DNA of 64,000 bases from Flavobacterium chilense (GTDB lineage Bacteria > Bacteroidota > Bacteroidia > Flavobacteriales > Flavobacteriaceae): NCBI RefSeq assembly GCF_001602525.1, contig NZ_LSYT01000004.1:62001-126000 (forward strand), read 5' to 3'. Each line of letters opens with the position of its first letter. The stretch's first letter is position 1. Shown in pieces: positions 39,242-48,496 of the stretch. The position numbers and the translations under genes were made by a program. Under the pieces are notes generated by a model. That model had not been told where the DNA came from. It ran no database searches and worked only from the letters and a program-made list of their open reading frames with translations.

Positions 39242-41341
39242 TTACAAGGTTTCAATTACATTTATTTCTGCAATCGAAACTGTCGATCCCTTAGAAACTG
39301 CCGACTTTGCTACAAAACGAAGATATCTTGCTTTACTTTTTTTAAATGTTTTTACCTGTTCGATCGGATTGTTTTTTATATTCGAAAATTCCCCTTCAGA
39401 CTGCAAAGTCCATTTTACATTATCCAGACTGGTGTAAAATTCATAGTTAGAGATTAGATTGAGATTATTTCCAACTTGTTGTGGCATATAAGTAAACCCG
39501 TTTATGTTTAAAATACTTCCCATATCGATTGTTATTTCCTGTGGAAGTTTATTAGTATCATTACCAAAACTCCAGTCTGTATCAGGATTTCCATCGATAA
39601 TTCGGTTTGCCATTGTTAAATCTCCACTGGAAGCAGTAACTATTTTCCAGTTTTCTTTTGATGCACCATACTTTGCCGTTTTTATGGCGCTGCTGATATT
39701 TTCGTTTGTATTAATAGCAATCGCTTTTATCTGAACGGCTTTATTGTATTTGAATACTCCTTTATATAAAGTACTTTTTTTCGTTGGATTTTTTCCGTCA
39801 AGCGAATAATAAACCGGATTTCCATCTTCAGATTTTATTGTTATATCGCCGTTTTTATCTCGCTGAATTTCCGGCATACGCACAAAAACAGGCGCATTAT
39901 ATGCCTGAATATTTGAAATTACAATGCTCGCTTTTGAATCTGTAATGTTGATTCTTAATGCAGACGCTTTAACCCTGTCAATTCTTAGAATTCGTTTGTA
40001 CCCAATAGTAGTTTCTGCGGCAACAGTTTTCCAGATTCTATCTGTTTTAACCTCAACATTAAAAGTTTTAACACGTTGTCCCAGTGGAATATATTCCTGA
40101 AGCAATACACGGTTTATATCAGTTGGTTTATCAAATTCAAAAGTTATCGAAGCTGTTTTAATATTATCATCGGTTGCCCAATACGAATTTTTATTTCCGT
40201 CAGTTACATTTTTTGCCCCAAACTCATTACTATTTCCTCTAACATTATTAGCAGAGATTTTTGTTCGGGATAATAATTCTGTTTTAAAATCGGCTTTTAT
40301 AGTAGCGACTAATTCTTTTAGTCTTGTCTCATCATTTTCATGAACCAAACCTCTTTTATCCACCGGAAGATTTAGTAGCAAAGTTGCATTTCGCCCAACC
40401 GATTCATAATAAATGTCGACCATTTCATCCAGCGAACGTACTTTATCATCTTCAACAGCATGGTAAAACCATCCTGGTCTTATTGAAACATCGGCTTCGC
40501 CCGGAACCCATTTTTCGCCATCTTCATGTCCCGACATGAATTCAGTATAATGAACTTTCCCTGCCAGCTCATCCTTTTGACGTAAAAGAGACCAGTTTGT
40601 TTTTCCGGCACGACCTTCTTCATTTCCAATCCATCGGGCTTCTGAAGGTCCAACTCCCCAAACTAGTGTTTTTGGTGCTATTTTATAAATCAACTTATAA
40701 GTTTCATCCCAATTGTAATATTCAAGGGTATTAATTTTTCGGGTTTCGTTGGCACCGCCATAATAACCGTCTCCACCATTGGCTCCGTCAAACCACATTT
40801 CGAAAACATCTCCATAATTGGTCAATAATTCTTTTAACTGATTTCTGAAATAAGTAACATATTCGGGTTTACCATAATCTGCACGATTTCTGTCCCAGGG
40901 CGAAAGATATAATCCGAGTTTCAGTCCGTATTCCTTGCAGGCTACCGCTAATTCTTTTACCAAATCACCTTTACCATTTTTCCATGGGGAATTTTTTACA
41001 GAACGTTCTGTATATGCCGATGGCCACAAACAAAATCCATCATGATGTTTGGCTACCAAAATAATTCCTTTCATTCCGGCAGCTTTTACAATACGCGCCC
41101 ATTGACGAACATCTAAATTCGTTGGATTAAAAAGTTGCGGAGATTCATCTCCATAACCCCATTCTTTATTGGTAAAAGTGTTTAATGAAAAATGTACAAA
41201 GCCATAAAATTCCATTTCCTGCCAGTCAATTTGTTTTTGTGTTGGCAACGGACCAAATGGCGCAGGAGTTTTTACCAATTCCTGAGAGCAAATTGATGTG
41301 ATGAAGGAAAAAAAACTCAGTATTAAAAAAATATTTTTCAT
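39242..41341 (-). CDS. GH29 alpha-L-fucosidase (second copy) with chitobiase-like and discoidin tail
   Basis: 699 residues, signal peptide to about Ser19. The barrel shows FYGFVHFSLNTF, VAKHHDGFCLWPS, LYLSPWD and EMWFDGANGG (nucleophile Asp185), the pattern of the GH29-B branch that prefers alpha-1,3/1,4 branched fucose (branch call from recognition). The tail has a discoidin-like domain (about 350-475), a chitobiase/hexosaminidase C-like segment (VYYSLDGKNPT) and a second discoidin domain (about 555-699). The first GH29 lacks these, so the two copies probably treat different linkages. Confidence 0.92.
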   Translation of the reverse strand: MKNIFLILSFFSFITSICSQELVKTPAPFGPLPTQKQIDWQEMEFYGFVHFSLNTFTNKEWGYGDESPQLFNPTNLDVRQWARIVKAAGMKGIILVAKHHDGFCLWPSAYTERSVKNSPWKNGKGDLVKELAVACKEYGLKLGLYLSPWDRNRADYGKPEYVTYFRNQLKELLTNYGDVFEMWFDGANGGDGYYGGANETRKINTLEYYNWDETYKLIYKIAPKTLVWGVGPSEARWIGNEEGRAGKTNWSLLRQKDELAGKVHYTEFMSGHEDGEKWVPGEADVSIRPGWFYHAVEDDKVRSLDEMVDIYYESVGRNATLLLNLPVDKRGLVHENDETRLKELVATIKADFKTELLSRTKISANNVRGNSNEFGAKNVTDGNKNSYWATDDNIKTASITFEFDKPTDINRVLLQEYIPLGQRVKTFNVEVKTDRIWKTVAAETTIGYKRILRIDRVKASALRINITDSKASIVISNIQAYNAPVFVRMPEIQRDKNGDITIKSEDGNPVYYSLDGKNPTKKSTLYKGVFKYNKAVQIKAIAINTNENISSAIKTAKYGASKENWKIVTASSGDLTMANRIIDGNPDTDWSFGNDTNKLPQEITIDMGSILNINGFTYMPQQVGNNLNLISNYEFYTSLDNVKWTLQSEGEFSNIKNNPIEQVKTFKKSKARYLRFVAKSAVSKGSTVSIAEINVIETL

Positions 41342-41473
41342 TTATACTCCGGATACTATTTTGACTGAAAGTGAATTAAAATCTAAATTTAAATCAAATC
41401 CATATTTTATTCACTACTATTTCGACCAACAACATTTTTAAAAGAGTATACGGAGACTACAAAGTCATAAAAC

Positions 41474-41499
41474 CAAAAAAGCGACCCCATCGAATCGCT
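41474..41499 (-). terminator. Probable terminator of the DyP gene
   Basis: AGCGA (41480-41484) and TCGCT (41495-41499) form a short stem which on the minus strand is followed by six Ts. It abuts the 7-bp tandem array. Confidence 0.5.
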
Positions 41500-41599
41500 C
41501 TTTACTCTTTACTCTTTACTCTTTACTCTTTACTCTTTACTCTTTACTCTTTACTCTTTACTCTTTACTCTTTACTCTTTACTCTTTACTCTTTACTCT
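41498..41599. repeat. Perfect 7-bp tandem repeat, 14.6 copies of CTCTTTA
   Basis: Uninterrupted heptamer array from 41498 to 41599. On the minus strand the unit is TAAAGAG, and the first unit supplies the TAA stop codon of the DyP gene. No base differs between copies, which points to recent slippage expansion. Confidence 0.97.
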
Positions 41600-42516
41600 G
41601 CAAACTGATCCAGCATATCAAAAGTAGGAACAAAGAAAAGAGTTCCGGTTTTCGCTGTACTAAAATCTAAAATACGATCATAATTACCTATTGGAGAACC
41701 AACAAACATATTGGTCAGCATTTTTTGTATGGTACTGAATGTACTGGCATAAGCAATAAAATAAGTTCCCATTTCATTAGAAGATACATTACCAAATGGC
41801 ATATTATCACGTACAATTTTTAAATCGTCTCCCACATTGGCAAGTGCCGAATGTGAATTGGAAGGTTTCTCTTCATCAGACATTTCGATATCATCGGCTT
41901 TTGATCTGCCAATTACTTTTTCCTGTTCCTGAACAGACAGAGATTTCCAGGCATTGAGATCGTGAATGTATTTTTGAACAAATAAATAACTCCCGCCTTT
42001 ATACAAAGAATCCTCGTCGCCAATTATTCCAAAATATTCCCGATCACTACCGTGTGGATTTTCTGTACCATCTACAAATCCCAAAATACTTCGGCTATCC
42101 CAATATCTAAAACCATGAATTTCTTCGATACTTTCTCCAATTTCTGATAAAACATCTGAAATAGCTGATGCTGCATCGATACAAAAACTAAACTCTGTAG
42201 ATCGTATATGAAAATGTAAATCTCCGCTGGTGGCAACTGCCGTGTGTTTAGATCCTACGATGGGTTCAAATGGCACTAATTCTTTTGGAAGCGGTTTAGG
42301 TAAGTTTAATAATAGCCACGCTTCATAACCAATTCCCATAACGATACTCGCCTTACAATCCGGAAAACGGGTATTCGCAGAATTATTAAGGTTGATAATT
42401 AAGGAACAGAGCTTTTTAAAAGTATCATCAGGAGAAGTATTTTTTTTCAAATTCCAAACCATAAAAATGGTGTTGTTATTCGCATAATCTAATACATTTT
42501 GAGAGTTAATGCTCAT
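41593..42516 (-). CDS. DyP-type heme peroxidase
   Basis: Met at 42516 (MSINSQNVLDYANNN) is preferred over the one 15 bases upstream. The 307-residue protein has the DyP hallmark GFVDGTENP (GxxDG, distal Asp), a downstream NSHSALAN segment with the likely proximal His, and IVRDNMPFG with the conserved Arg. No signal peptide, so cytoplasmic or encapsulin cargo; no encapsulin gene is next to it. It oxidises dyes or porphyrin-like substrates with H2O2. The stop codon lies in the heptamer array. Confidence 0.92.
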   Translation of the reverse strand: MSINSQNVLDYANNNTIFMVWNLKKNTSPDDTFKKLCSLIINLNNSANTRFPDCKASIVMGIGYEAWLLLNLPKPLPKELVPFEPIVGSKHTAVATSGDLHFHIRSTEFSFCIDAASAISDVLSEIGESIEEIHGFRYWDSRSILGFVDGTENPHGSDREYFGIIGDEDSLYKGGSYLFVQKYIHDLNAWKSLSVQEQEKVIGRSKADDIEMSDEEKPSNSHSALANVGDDLKIVRDNMPFGNVSSNEMGTYFIAYASTFSTIQKMLTNMFVGSPIGNYDRILDFSTAKTGTLFFVPTFDMLDQFAE

Positions 42517-42846
42517 AAATAAAATTTTCAATAATTAGACGTAGAGATCATTTTAGAATCAAAACTTAAAAACATTTTAATTTTCAATTTTTAAAATCAT
42601 TATCGTACTAAAGGTACAAAAAATGGGATGTAAATTTTAAGTAGCGTTTTTAAATGACTTTAAATTTTACCTCTAAAAGGTAAATTTAATTTCAGGATTT
42701 TCAATCTTCTTCATTACATTTTACACACTCTAATGAAACAGAAACCATTAGAAATTTAATTTGTATTTTCGTTTAACCTAAAATACTTTAAACTTCTATT
42801 ACCACTAAAGATGAAGTAAAGTTTTATAACGCCAAAACAAAACCAT
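42517..42846. other. 330-base divergent intergenic region
   Basis: AT-rich gap between the divergent DyP and lipoprotein genes. The only structure I see is a dyad GTAC-N5-GTAC at 42605-42617, about 90 bases ahead of the DyP start, which could be a regulator site. No RNA gene or ORF is visible. Confidence 0.4.
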
Positions 42847-43770
42847 ATGAAACAACTGAAAATATTTACCGGATTGCTTACAATATCAATTCTTGTTTCG
42901 TCATGTTCAACTGTTTTAAAAAGCACAAAAATTGATTATCTGACCACCAATTTTTGTCAGCCCACCATATCATATGATTATTCTCAAATCGAAATTCCTA
43001 AAACCAACACACACAAACAAGACAGTATTTTAAATGCTAACTTATCGAAACATGACATCCTGATCAGTAAAGCAATTGGTATTGAAATTTATTTAGCAGA
43101 GTATCTTCAGACTAAAAAAGATACTTTGAAACGGTTAGTCCTAAAACAAAAAATTACTGATCGCTTACTACTTACCAATATAGAGATCAATGCATTGGCA
43201 TCAGAATTAGATTGTAATGGTGAGCGCATCAATAAACTAGCCGACTTTGTAGACGATCTTAATAACAAAAAAACCAAAAATCTTACAGTCGCTTCTGTTA
43301 CTTTAGGTGCGCTGACAACTGTTGCAACTGTTTTAATAAAAAACAACAATGCCAGTAATTTAGTTGGTGTAAGTGGCGGATTGCTTAGCGCCGGATTGGG
43401 AGCTTTGACTATTTCACCAAAAGGAAAAAAAATTGACCTTAAACTTGAAAGAAACCTGTTGCGAAATATTTGGTACAATGACAATTCTAATCAAACGTAT
43501 CCAAATTCGATCTGGACTATTCTTAACGAGAAACAATTTAGTAATTCCGGAGAAAACGACTTGCAGGAAAGCATAAAAAACCGATGGCTGCAATATAATT
43601 TTGATGGAAAGATAGATCCTAAAACTCAAAAACTTTTCTTTGACGAAGGCGGAATTTATACAGCAGACAATTTACATTCCAGAGCTAACATGCTTAATGA
43701 GCTACAGTCTACGATTCGTTCTCTTGAACAGGATTTAAAAAGTTTAGCCATAAGACTTAATAGTTTTTAA
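42847..43770 (+). CDS. Hypothetical lipoprotein with glycine-rich hydrophobic hairpin
   Basis: 307 residues; signal peptide with lipobox SSCST (Cys20). Residues 30-140 are helical and charged; about 148-190 holds two hydrophobic segments (TVASVTLGALTTVATVLI and LVGVSGGLLSAGLGALTI) forming a possible membrane hairpin; the remainder is helical with a C-terminal coiled coil (LNELQSTIRSLEQDLKSLA). Family not recognised, function unknown. Transcribed alone, converging with the phospholipase gene. Confidence 0.75.
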   Translation: MKQLKIFTGLLTISILVSSCSTVLKSTKIDYLTTNFCQPTISYDYSQIEIPKTNTHKQDSILNANLSKHDILISKAIGIEIYLAEYLQTKKDTLKRLVLKQKITDRLLLTNIEINALASELDCNGERINKLADFVDDLNNKKTKNLTVASVTLGALTTVATVLIKNNNASNLVGVSGGLLSAGLGALTISPKGKKIDLKLERNLLRNIWYNDNSNQTYPNSIWTILNEKQFSNSGENDLQESIKNRWLQYNFDGKIDPKTQKLFFDEGGIYTADNLHSRANMLNELQSTIRSLEQDLKSLAIRLNSF

Positions 43771-43805
43771 TACCTAAAATTCACACAGCTCCTATTTCAG
43801 TCAAT

Positions 43806-44627
43806 TTAAAAAATCCCCATATTTTCGGGTTTGATCGTAAATCCTATACGCACCATGCTTTTGTGTTCCTGATAATCAATTAAACTTTCTGTGTAACCTA
43901 CAAACCACTGCAATGTGAGATAATAATTTTCGCTTTTATAAGGTCTCCAGTTTACCTGTGTCTGTAAGGATCCATAATTGATAAGACCACTTCCTTTTCT
44001 AAAAAGAATGTCTGCGCTCCATCGTCCGGGTTGTATCTGATAAGTTGCACTCGCTTCGCCATATCCTACATATTTGGTAAGTCCGGGATTATCTTCTTTA
44101 TCAACAAGCGGAATCCATCCTCTTAAGCCAACAATCCACCTTGGAGAAACTTGCGATTTTAATGAAAAAGCAAGCATGTTCCAGGTTCTGGAATAAATAG
44201 AATCCCTGCCATTGGATTCATGCTCAAAAGAGATTGATCCGTAGGTTAGCCTTCCGCCTTTTAAATAAAACGGACGAACAAGGGCAACACCTGGATTAAA
44301 ATTAATTTCTGAAAACGGTTTTGAGCTTGCATAAATATCCCAAAAAGCTTTTTGAGTGTACATTAAATACGGAAAAAATCCACCCCATAAAGGCTTTGAG
44401 TTTAATCGCAACTTAAAACTAACCTGATATTTTACATCAGCAGTGTTTCGTGTAATAGCGGTATTAACAGGAACTCCGGTTAAGAAATAATTGTCTTTGT
44501 GAACAGAAAAGCTAGGTTCTTTTAACAGCGAATCTGCTGCACGGAAGTTTTTTTTAGTTTCTAAAATTTGTGAATTTGATGTGATTGTAAACAAAATCAA
44601 ACACAGGAATAGGTATTTTAAGTACAT
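43806..44627 (-). CDS. Outer membrane phospholipase A (OMPLA/PldA family)
   Basis: 273 residues with signal peptide (to about Ser19). A 12-stranded barrel is expected; the catalytic His-Ser motif is seen in SFEHESNGRDSIYSRTWN (HxSNGR with downstream Asn), the PldA signature. The C-terminus ends in aromatic Phe as outer membrane barrels do. It hydrolyses phospholipids at the outer membrane when lipid asymmetry is lost. Converges with the lipoprotein gene (35-base gap). Confidence 0.88.
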   Translation of the reverse strand: MYLKYLFLCLILFTITSNSQILETKKNFRAADSLLKEPSFSVHKDNYFLTGVPVNTAITRNTADVKYQVSFKLRLNSKPLWGGFFPYLMYTQKAFWDIYASSKPFSEINFNPGVALVRPFYLKGGRLTYGSISFEHESNGRDSIYSRTWNMLAFSLKSQVSPRWIVGLRGWIPLVDKEDNPGLTKYVGYGEASATYQIQPGRWSADILFRKGSGLINYGSLQTQVNWRPYKSENYYLTLQWFVGYTESLIDYQEHKSMVRIGFTIKPENMGIF

Positions 44628-44811
44628 TCTGATAGTTTAAATTGAGGCTTCTTTTTGAGCTTTTGGCTTTTTACTATAAATATACATCATTTACACCAAT
44701 CGCATTAACGCAATAAAAACAAGAGTTAACGCAATAAAATAACTTCAGCTATTTCAAAATTGAAATTCTAATTTTAAAGGGCTATCATTAAAACTGGTAA
44801 GATACAAAAAC

Positions 44812-44840
44812 AAAAAAGCCACTCGATTGAGTGGCTTTTT
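44812..44840 (-). terminator. Intrinsic terminator of the tRNA operon
   Basis: 12-bp perfect stem AAAAAGCCACTC (44813-44824) / GAGTGGCTTTTT (44829-44840), loop GATT. It begins two bases after the tRNA-Arg 3' end on the minus strand. Confidence 0.9.
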
Positions 44841-44841
44841 G

Positions 44842-44915
<74 letters not shown>

Positions 44916-44949
44916 ATTAATTTTAAAACTTTATCGCTTAAAGTTTTAG

Positions 44950-45024
44950 TCGGGGTGGCAGGATTCGAACCTGCGGCCTCCTGCTCCCAAAGCAGGCGCG
45001 ATAACCGGGCTACGCTACACCCCG
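44950..45024 (-). tRNA. tRNA-Pro (anticodon TGG)
   Basis: Acceptor CGGGGTG/CACCCCG, anticodon stem CCTGC/GCAGG around TTTGGGA, T-loop GTTCGAATC. CCA not encoded. Second gene of the Ser-Pro-Arg operon. Confidence 0.95.
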
Positions 45025-45038
45025 AGGCAAAATTTAAG

Positions 45039-45122
45039 CGGAGAGACAGGGACTCGAACCCTGGCGACGGTTACCCGTCGACAGATTAGCAATCTGCTCC
45101 ATTACCGCTCTGGCACCTCTCC
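45039..45122 (-). tRNA. tRNA-Ser (anticodon GCT)
   Basis: Acceptor GGAGAGG/TCTCTCC, anticodon loop TGCTAAT, long variable arm with CGACGGG/CCGTCG typical of serine tRNA. First gene of the operon. Confidence 0.95.
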
Positions 45123-45154
45123 AAGCTCAAGAAACGTGTTCTGTTTTGCGGTTG

Positions 45155-45185
45155 CAAAGGTATGACAACATTACATTTCTCACAA
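45155..45185 (-). promoter_or_regulatory. Promoter of the tRNA operon (Bacteroidota type)
   Basis: On the minus strand TTG (45185-45183), 20-base spacer, TACCTTTG (45162-45155), matching TTTG/TTG-N19-TAnnTTTG. Predicted start about 25 bases before tRNA-Ser. Confidence 0.75.
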
Positions 45186-45305
45186 CTATTTTGGAGCTTT
45201 TTTTTATTTTTTTTTGCATTTTTTTTTAAAACACTTAACAATCAAACAAATAGAATTAACGAAAATTTCATCTTAAATTTAAAATTCAATCGAATTGATC
45301 CAAAA

Positions 45306-45336
45306 TTTGAATTTATTCAAATAAACAGTAAATTTG
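45306..45336 (+). promoter_or_regulatory. Promoter of the thiolase gene (Bacteroidota type)
   Basis: TTTG (45306-45309), 19-base spacer, TAAATTTG (45329-45336), an exact match to TTTG-N19-TAnnTTTG, 25 bases ahead of the ATG. Confidence 0.8.
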
Positions 45337-45361
45337 CTTGATTAACTAATATTAACAGAAA

Positions 45362-46540
45362 ATGAACAAAAGAGTTGTTATCGTTTCTGCCGTTAGAACA
45401 CCTATCGGAAGTTTCATGGGAGGTTTATCTACCGTACCCGCACCAAAATTAGGTGCTGCCGCTATAAAAGGAGCACTTCAAAAAATTAACCTTGACCCAA
45501 AATTAGTTGATGAAGTTTTCATGGGGAATGTTGTACAAGCCGGAGTTGGACAAGCGCCAGCACGTCAGGCAGCACTTTTTGCAGGTTTATCTGAAGAAGT
45601 TGCCGCAACAACAGTAAACAAAGTTTGTGCCTCCGGAATGAAAGCTGTTATGTTTGGCGCCCAGGCAATTGCTTGCGGAGATGCTGAAATTGTTGTCGCT
45701 GGTGGAATGGAAAACATGAGTTTGATTCCACATTATGTACAAATGCGCAACGGAAACAAATTTGGTCCGGCAACGATGCTTGACGGAATGCAAAAAGATG
45801 GTTTGACAGATGCTTACGATAACAACGCAATGGGAGTTTGCGCTGATTTATGTGCGTCTGAATACAACATCAGCCGTGAAGAACAGGATAATTTTGCTAT
45901 TCAGTCTTATGAAAGAAGTGCAAAAGCCTGGGATGCCGGAAAATTTGACAACGAAATTGTTCCTGTAGAAGTTCCGCAAAGGCGTGGTGAACCTGTTATC
46001 GTTTCTAAAGACGAAGAATACACCAATGTAAAACTCGATAAAATTCCTTCGTTAAGTGCTGTTTTCACAAAAGACGGAACTGTTACAGCTGCAAATGCCT
46101 CTACAATAAACGATGGTGCTGCTGCTTTAGTTTTAATGTCTGAAGAAAAAGCAAACGAATTAGGTTTAAAACCTTTAGCCTACATAAAAGGATATGCAGA
46201 TGCTGCACAAGAACCAAAATGGTTTACTACAAGTCCGGCAAAAGCATTACCAAAAGCATTAAACAAAGCCGGAATTGCAATAGATAATGTTGATTATTTT
46301 GAATTCAACGAAGCATTTGCAGTTGTTGGTTTGGCCAATGCAAAAATCCTAAATCTGGATAACAATAAAGTAAATGTAAACGGTGGAGCTGTTTCGTTAG
46401 GACACCCTCTTGGATGTTCAGGAGCCAGAATCATTGTAACTTTACTAAATGTTTTAGAACAAAATAATGCTAAAACCGGAGCCGCAGCAATCTGCAATGG
46501 CGGAGGTGGTGCATCGGCAATTGTTATCGAAAGAGCTTAA
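45362..46540 (+). CDS. Acetyl-CoA C-acetyltransferase (thiolase)
   Basis: 392 residues, full family length, cytoplasmic. Acyl-accepting Cys89 in NKVCASGMK, the SLGHPLGCSGAR motif with His, and CNGGGGASA with the second Cys are all intact; GGMENMS and NDGAAA are typical. It condenses two acetyl-CoA to acetoacetyl-CoA or runs the reverse in fatty/amino acid breakdown. Own promoter and terminator flank it, so it is probably monocistronic. Confidence 0.95.
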   Translation: MNKRVVIVSAVRTPIGSFMGGLSTVPAPKLGAAAIKGALQKINLDPKLVDEVFMGNVVQAGVGQAPARQAALFAGLSEEVAATTVNKVCASGMKAVMFGAQAIACGDAEIVVAGGMENMSLIPHYVQMRNGNKFGPATMLDGMQKDGLTDAYDNNAMGVCADLCASEYNISREEQDNFAIQSYERSAKAWDAGKFDNEIVPVEVPQRRGEPVIVSKDEEYTNVKLDKIPSLSAVFTKDGTVTAANASTINDGAAALVLMSEEKANELGLKPLAYIKGYADAAQEPKWFTTSPAKALPKALNKAGIAIDNVDYFEFNEAFAVVGLANAKILNLDNNKVNVNGGAVSLGHPLGCSGARIIVTLLNVLEQNNAKTGAAAICNGGGGASAIVIERA

Positions 46541-46548
46541 ATAATATT

Positions 46549-46584
46549 AAATTAGGAGTTATTAATTTCTATAACTCCTAATTT
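46549..46584 (+). terminator. Intrinsic terminator after thiolase
   Basis: 14-bp perfect stem AAATTAGGAGTTAT / ATAACTCCTAATTT with an 8-base loop and a short T run, ending 22 bases ahead of the next gene. Confidence 0.7.
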
Positions 46585-46605
46585 TCAAACTAATACATTA
46601 CCTAA

Positions 46606-47367
46606 ATGTTCGGAATTTGCAATTTAGCCATAGTACCCGTTCGATCTGAGCCAAGCGACAGAAGTGAAATTGTTACACAACTTTTGTTTGGTGAACATAT
46701 CGAAATTTTAGAACGTCAAAACCAATGGGCGCGAATAAAAATTCAATATGATGACTACGAAGGCTGGGTAGATTCTAAACAATATCAGGTAATTTCTGAA
46801 GAACACTACAATCAGTTAAGCAAAGAAGCCATTATTTTAAATGCTGATTTAATTGATTATATCACCGCTCCGGATAATTTATTACTACCTATTCCGCTTG
46901 GTGCTTCCCTGACATTTTTAAACAACAACGAAATCAATATATCAAATTTTGATTTTGAAGGAACCAAAACCAGTGGTATCAAACCCAAAAGTGCGCTTAT
47001 AAGTACTGCTTTTATGTATCTGAACGCACCTTATTTGTGGGGAGGAAAAACACCTTTTGGTATTGATTGTTCCGGTTTTACACAAATGGTTTACAAACTA
47101 AACGGCTATAAAATTCACCGTGATGCCTCGCAACAGGCACTAGACGGAGAACCGTTGAGTTTTATCGAAGAAAGTGAAGCTGGCGATTTAGCCTTTTTTG
47201 ATAACGATGAAGGAAACATCATTCACGTTGGCATCATTATGGAAAACAATTACATCATTCACGCCAGTGGAAAAGTACGTATTGACCGTTTAGATCATTT
47301 AGGAATTTACAATCCTGAAATCAACAAGCACACCCACAAACTTCGTGTGATCAAAAAAATCATTTAA
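46606..47367 (+). CDS. NlpC/P60 (C40) endopeptidase with SH3b domains
   Basis: 253 residues. Two SH3b-like segments (about 5-60 with VRSEPSDRSEIVTQLLFGE, and 75-125) precede the C40 domain: Cys in GIDCSGFTQMVY, His in HVGIIM and a third polar site in IIHASG. Such enzymes cleave D-Glu-diamino-acid bonds in peptidoglycan stem peptides. There is no signal peptide, so it may work on imported muropeptides in the cytoplasm as YkfC-like enzymes do (inference). Confidence 0.9.
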   Translation: MFGICNLAIVPVRSEPSDRSEIVTQLLFGEHIEILERQNQWARIKIQYDDYEGWVDSKQYQVISEEHYNQLSKEAIILNADLIDYITAPDNLLLPIPLGASLTFLNNNEINISNFDFEGTKTSGIKPKSALISTAFMYLNAPYLWGGKTPFGIDCSGFTQMVYKLNGYKIHRDASQQALDGEPLSFIEESEAGDLAFFDNDEGNIIHVGIIMENNYIIHASGKVRIDRLDHLGIYNPEINKHTHKLRVIKKII

Positions 47368-47396
47368 CTCCTCTATAATTCTTAAAGAATCAGACT

Positions 47397-48461
47397 TTGA
47401 CAAAGCTTTCATTATCTAAAACAGACTTTACCATTAACGATGTTTCCATTCAGTTTCCAATTGATATAGATAATTTAAAAAAGGCTTTGGGAGAATGCCG
47501 ATACACAAAGAAACAGTATAATCATATTTATACCTGGGATGAGCTTGGTATTCTGGCGTTTTCTAAAGAAGGAATACAAGCAGAGCATTTGATGCTTGAA
47601 CTTGTAACAAACCAATACGATTATTGTTCTCAAAACCCTTTTAAAGGGCAATTTCTTTTTGATGGCAACGATATATTCGATTTCTGTAAATCGAACAAAA
47701 ATCAGCTTGTAAAACTTTTTAAAGGAGACAAAACAGGAGCTTTAATCCTTAACGGAATGAGCATATGGTTTGACAAAGAAGATGGCGAAATTACTGTTTT
47801 GGATATTTCAGCTTACGAAGAAAAAGAAAAGCAAAAAACAGAAAAAACACCACTTGATCCGGAATTTGCACAATTCGAAACTTTATGGCAGGAATGGATT
47901 TCTGAAATCAATAAAATTGTCGAAACAGATCATGATTATTACAACTTAACAGACGGTATCACTTTAGAAACCATTACAAAACATGCTGTATTAGAAGACG
48001 AAATAACAATTCCGCCGGCACTTTTAAACTTTTACAAAGTTCAAAATGTAGAGTATGATGCTGTAACCTCTGCTTTTCAGTTTTTAACACACAATTGGAG
48101 TTACGATTTAATTCCGTTTGCAGACATTCCTGAAGAATGGAATTCGATACAAGATTTACAATTTGACGAAGACGATCTTCCAGAACAGGAAATAGATTTC
48201 GAAAAACTTCAAACCAACAATTACACCAACCCAAAATGGATTCCGTTCGCCACAGGAAGAAACGGAGATTATTTACTATACGATACAGATCCTGCCGAAA
48301 AAGGAAAATTTGGTCAGATTATAGAACTTCAAAACGAATCCTGGCAGCGAAATATAGTCGCAGAATCTCTCGAAGAACTCTTAAATAACGAAATCAATAA
48401 TTTAAAAACCGGTAACCATCAGCACTTTGATTTTATTATTAGCAAAAAAGGTTTTGAATAA
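47397..48461 (+). CDS. SUKH (SMI1/KNR4) family protein with N-terminal unknown domain
   Basis: No ATG is possible between the upstream in-frame stop (47376) and the conserved region, so TTG at 47397 is taken as start. Residues 1-145 form a domain of unknown function (FTINDVSIQFPID, YNHIYTWDELGI, GMSIWFDKEDGEI). Residues 160-345 fit SMI1/KNR4: IPPALLNFYKVQN, WIPFATGRNGDYLLYDTDP, GKFGQIIELQNESWQRNIVAESLEELL. SUKH proteins often serve as immunity proteins in polymorphic toxin systems; no toxin is adjacent here. 354 residues, cytoplasmic. Confidence 0.78.
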   Translation: MTKLSLSKTDFTINDVSIQFPIDIDNLKKALGECRYTKKQYNHIYTWDELGILAFSKEGIQAEHLMLELVTNQYDYCSQNPFKGQFLFDGNDIFDFCKSNKNQLVKLFKGDKTGALILNGMSIWFDKEDGEITVLDISAYEEKEKQKTEKTPLDPEFAQFETLWQEWISEINKIVETDHDYYNLTDGITLETITKHAVLEDEITIPPALLNFYKVQNVEYDAVTSAFQFLTHNWSYDLIPFADIPEEWNSIQDLQFDEDDLPEQEIDFEKLQTNNYTNPKWIPFATGRNGDYLLYDTDPAEKGKFGQIIELQNESWQRNIVAESLEELLNNEINNLKTGNHQHFDFIISKKGFE

Positions 48462-48496
48462 AAAGAAATAAGTCCTGGTTTTCAACTAAAATATTC

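Noticed and set aside
41498..41599. Possible CRISPR-like array
   Set aside because: Units are contiguous 7-mers with no spacers and no cas genes; it is a simple tandem repeat.
43107..43484. 125-codon frame opposite the hypothetical lipoprotein
   Set aside because: Shadow of the plus-strand gene; no motif and no independent context.
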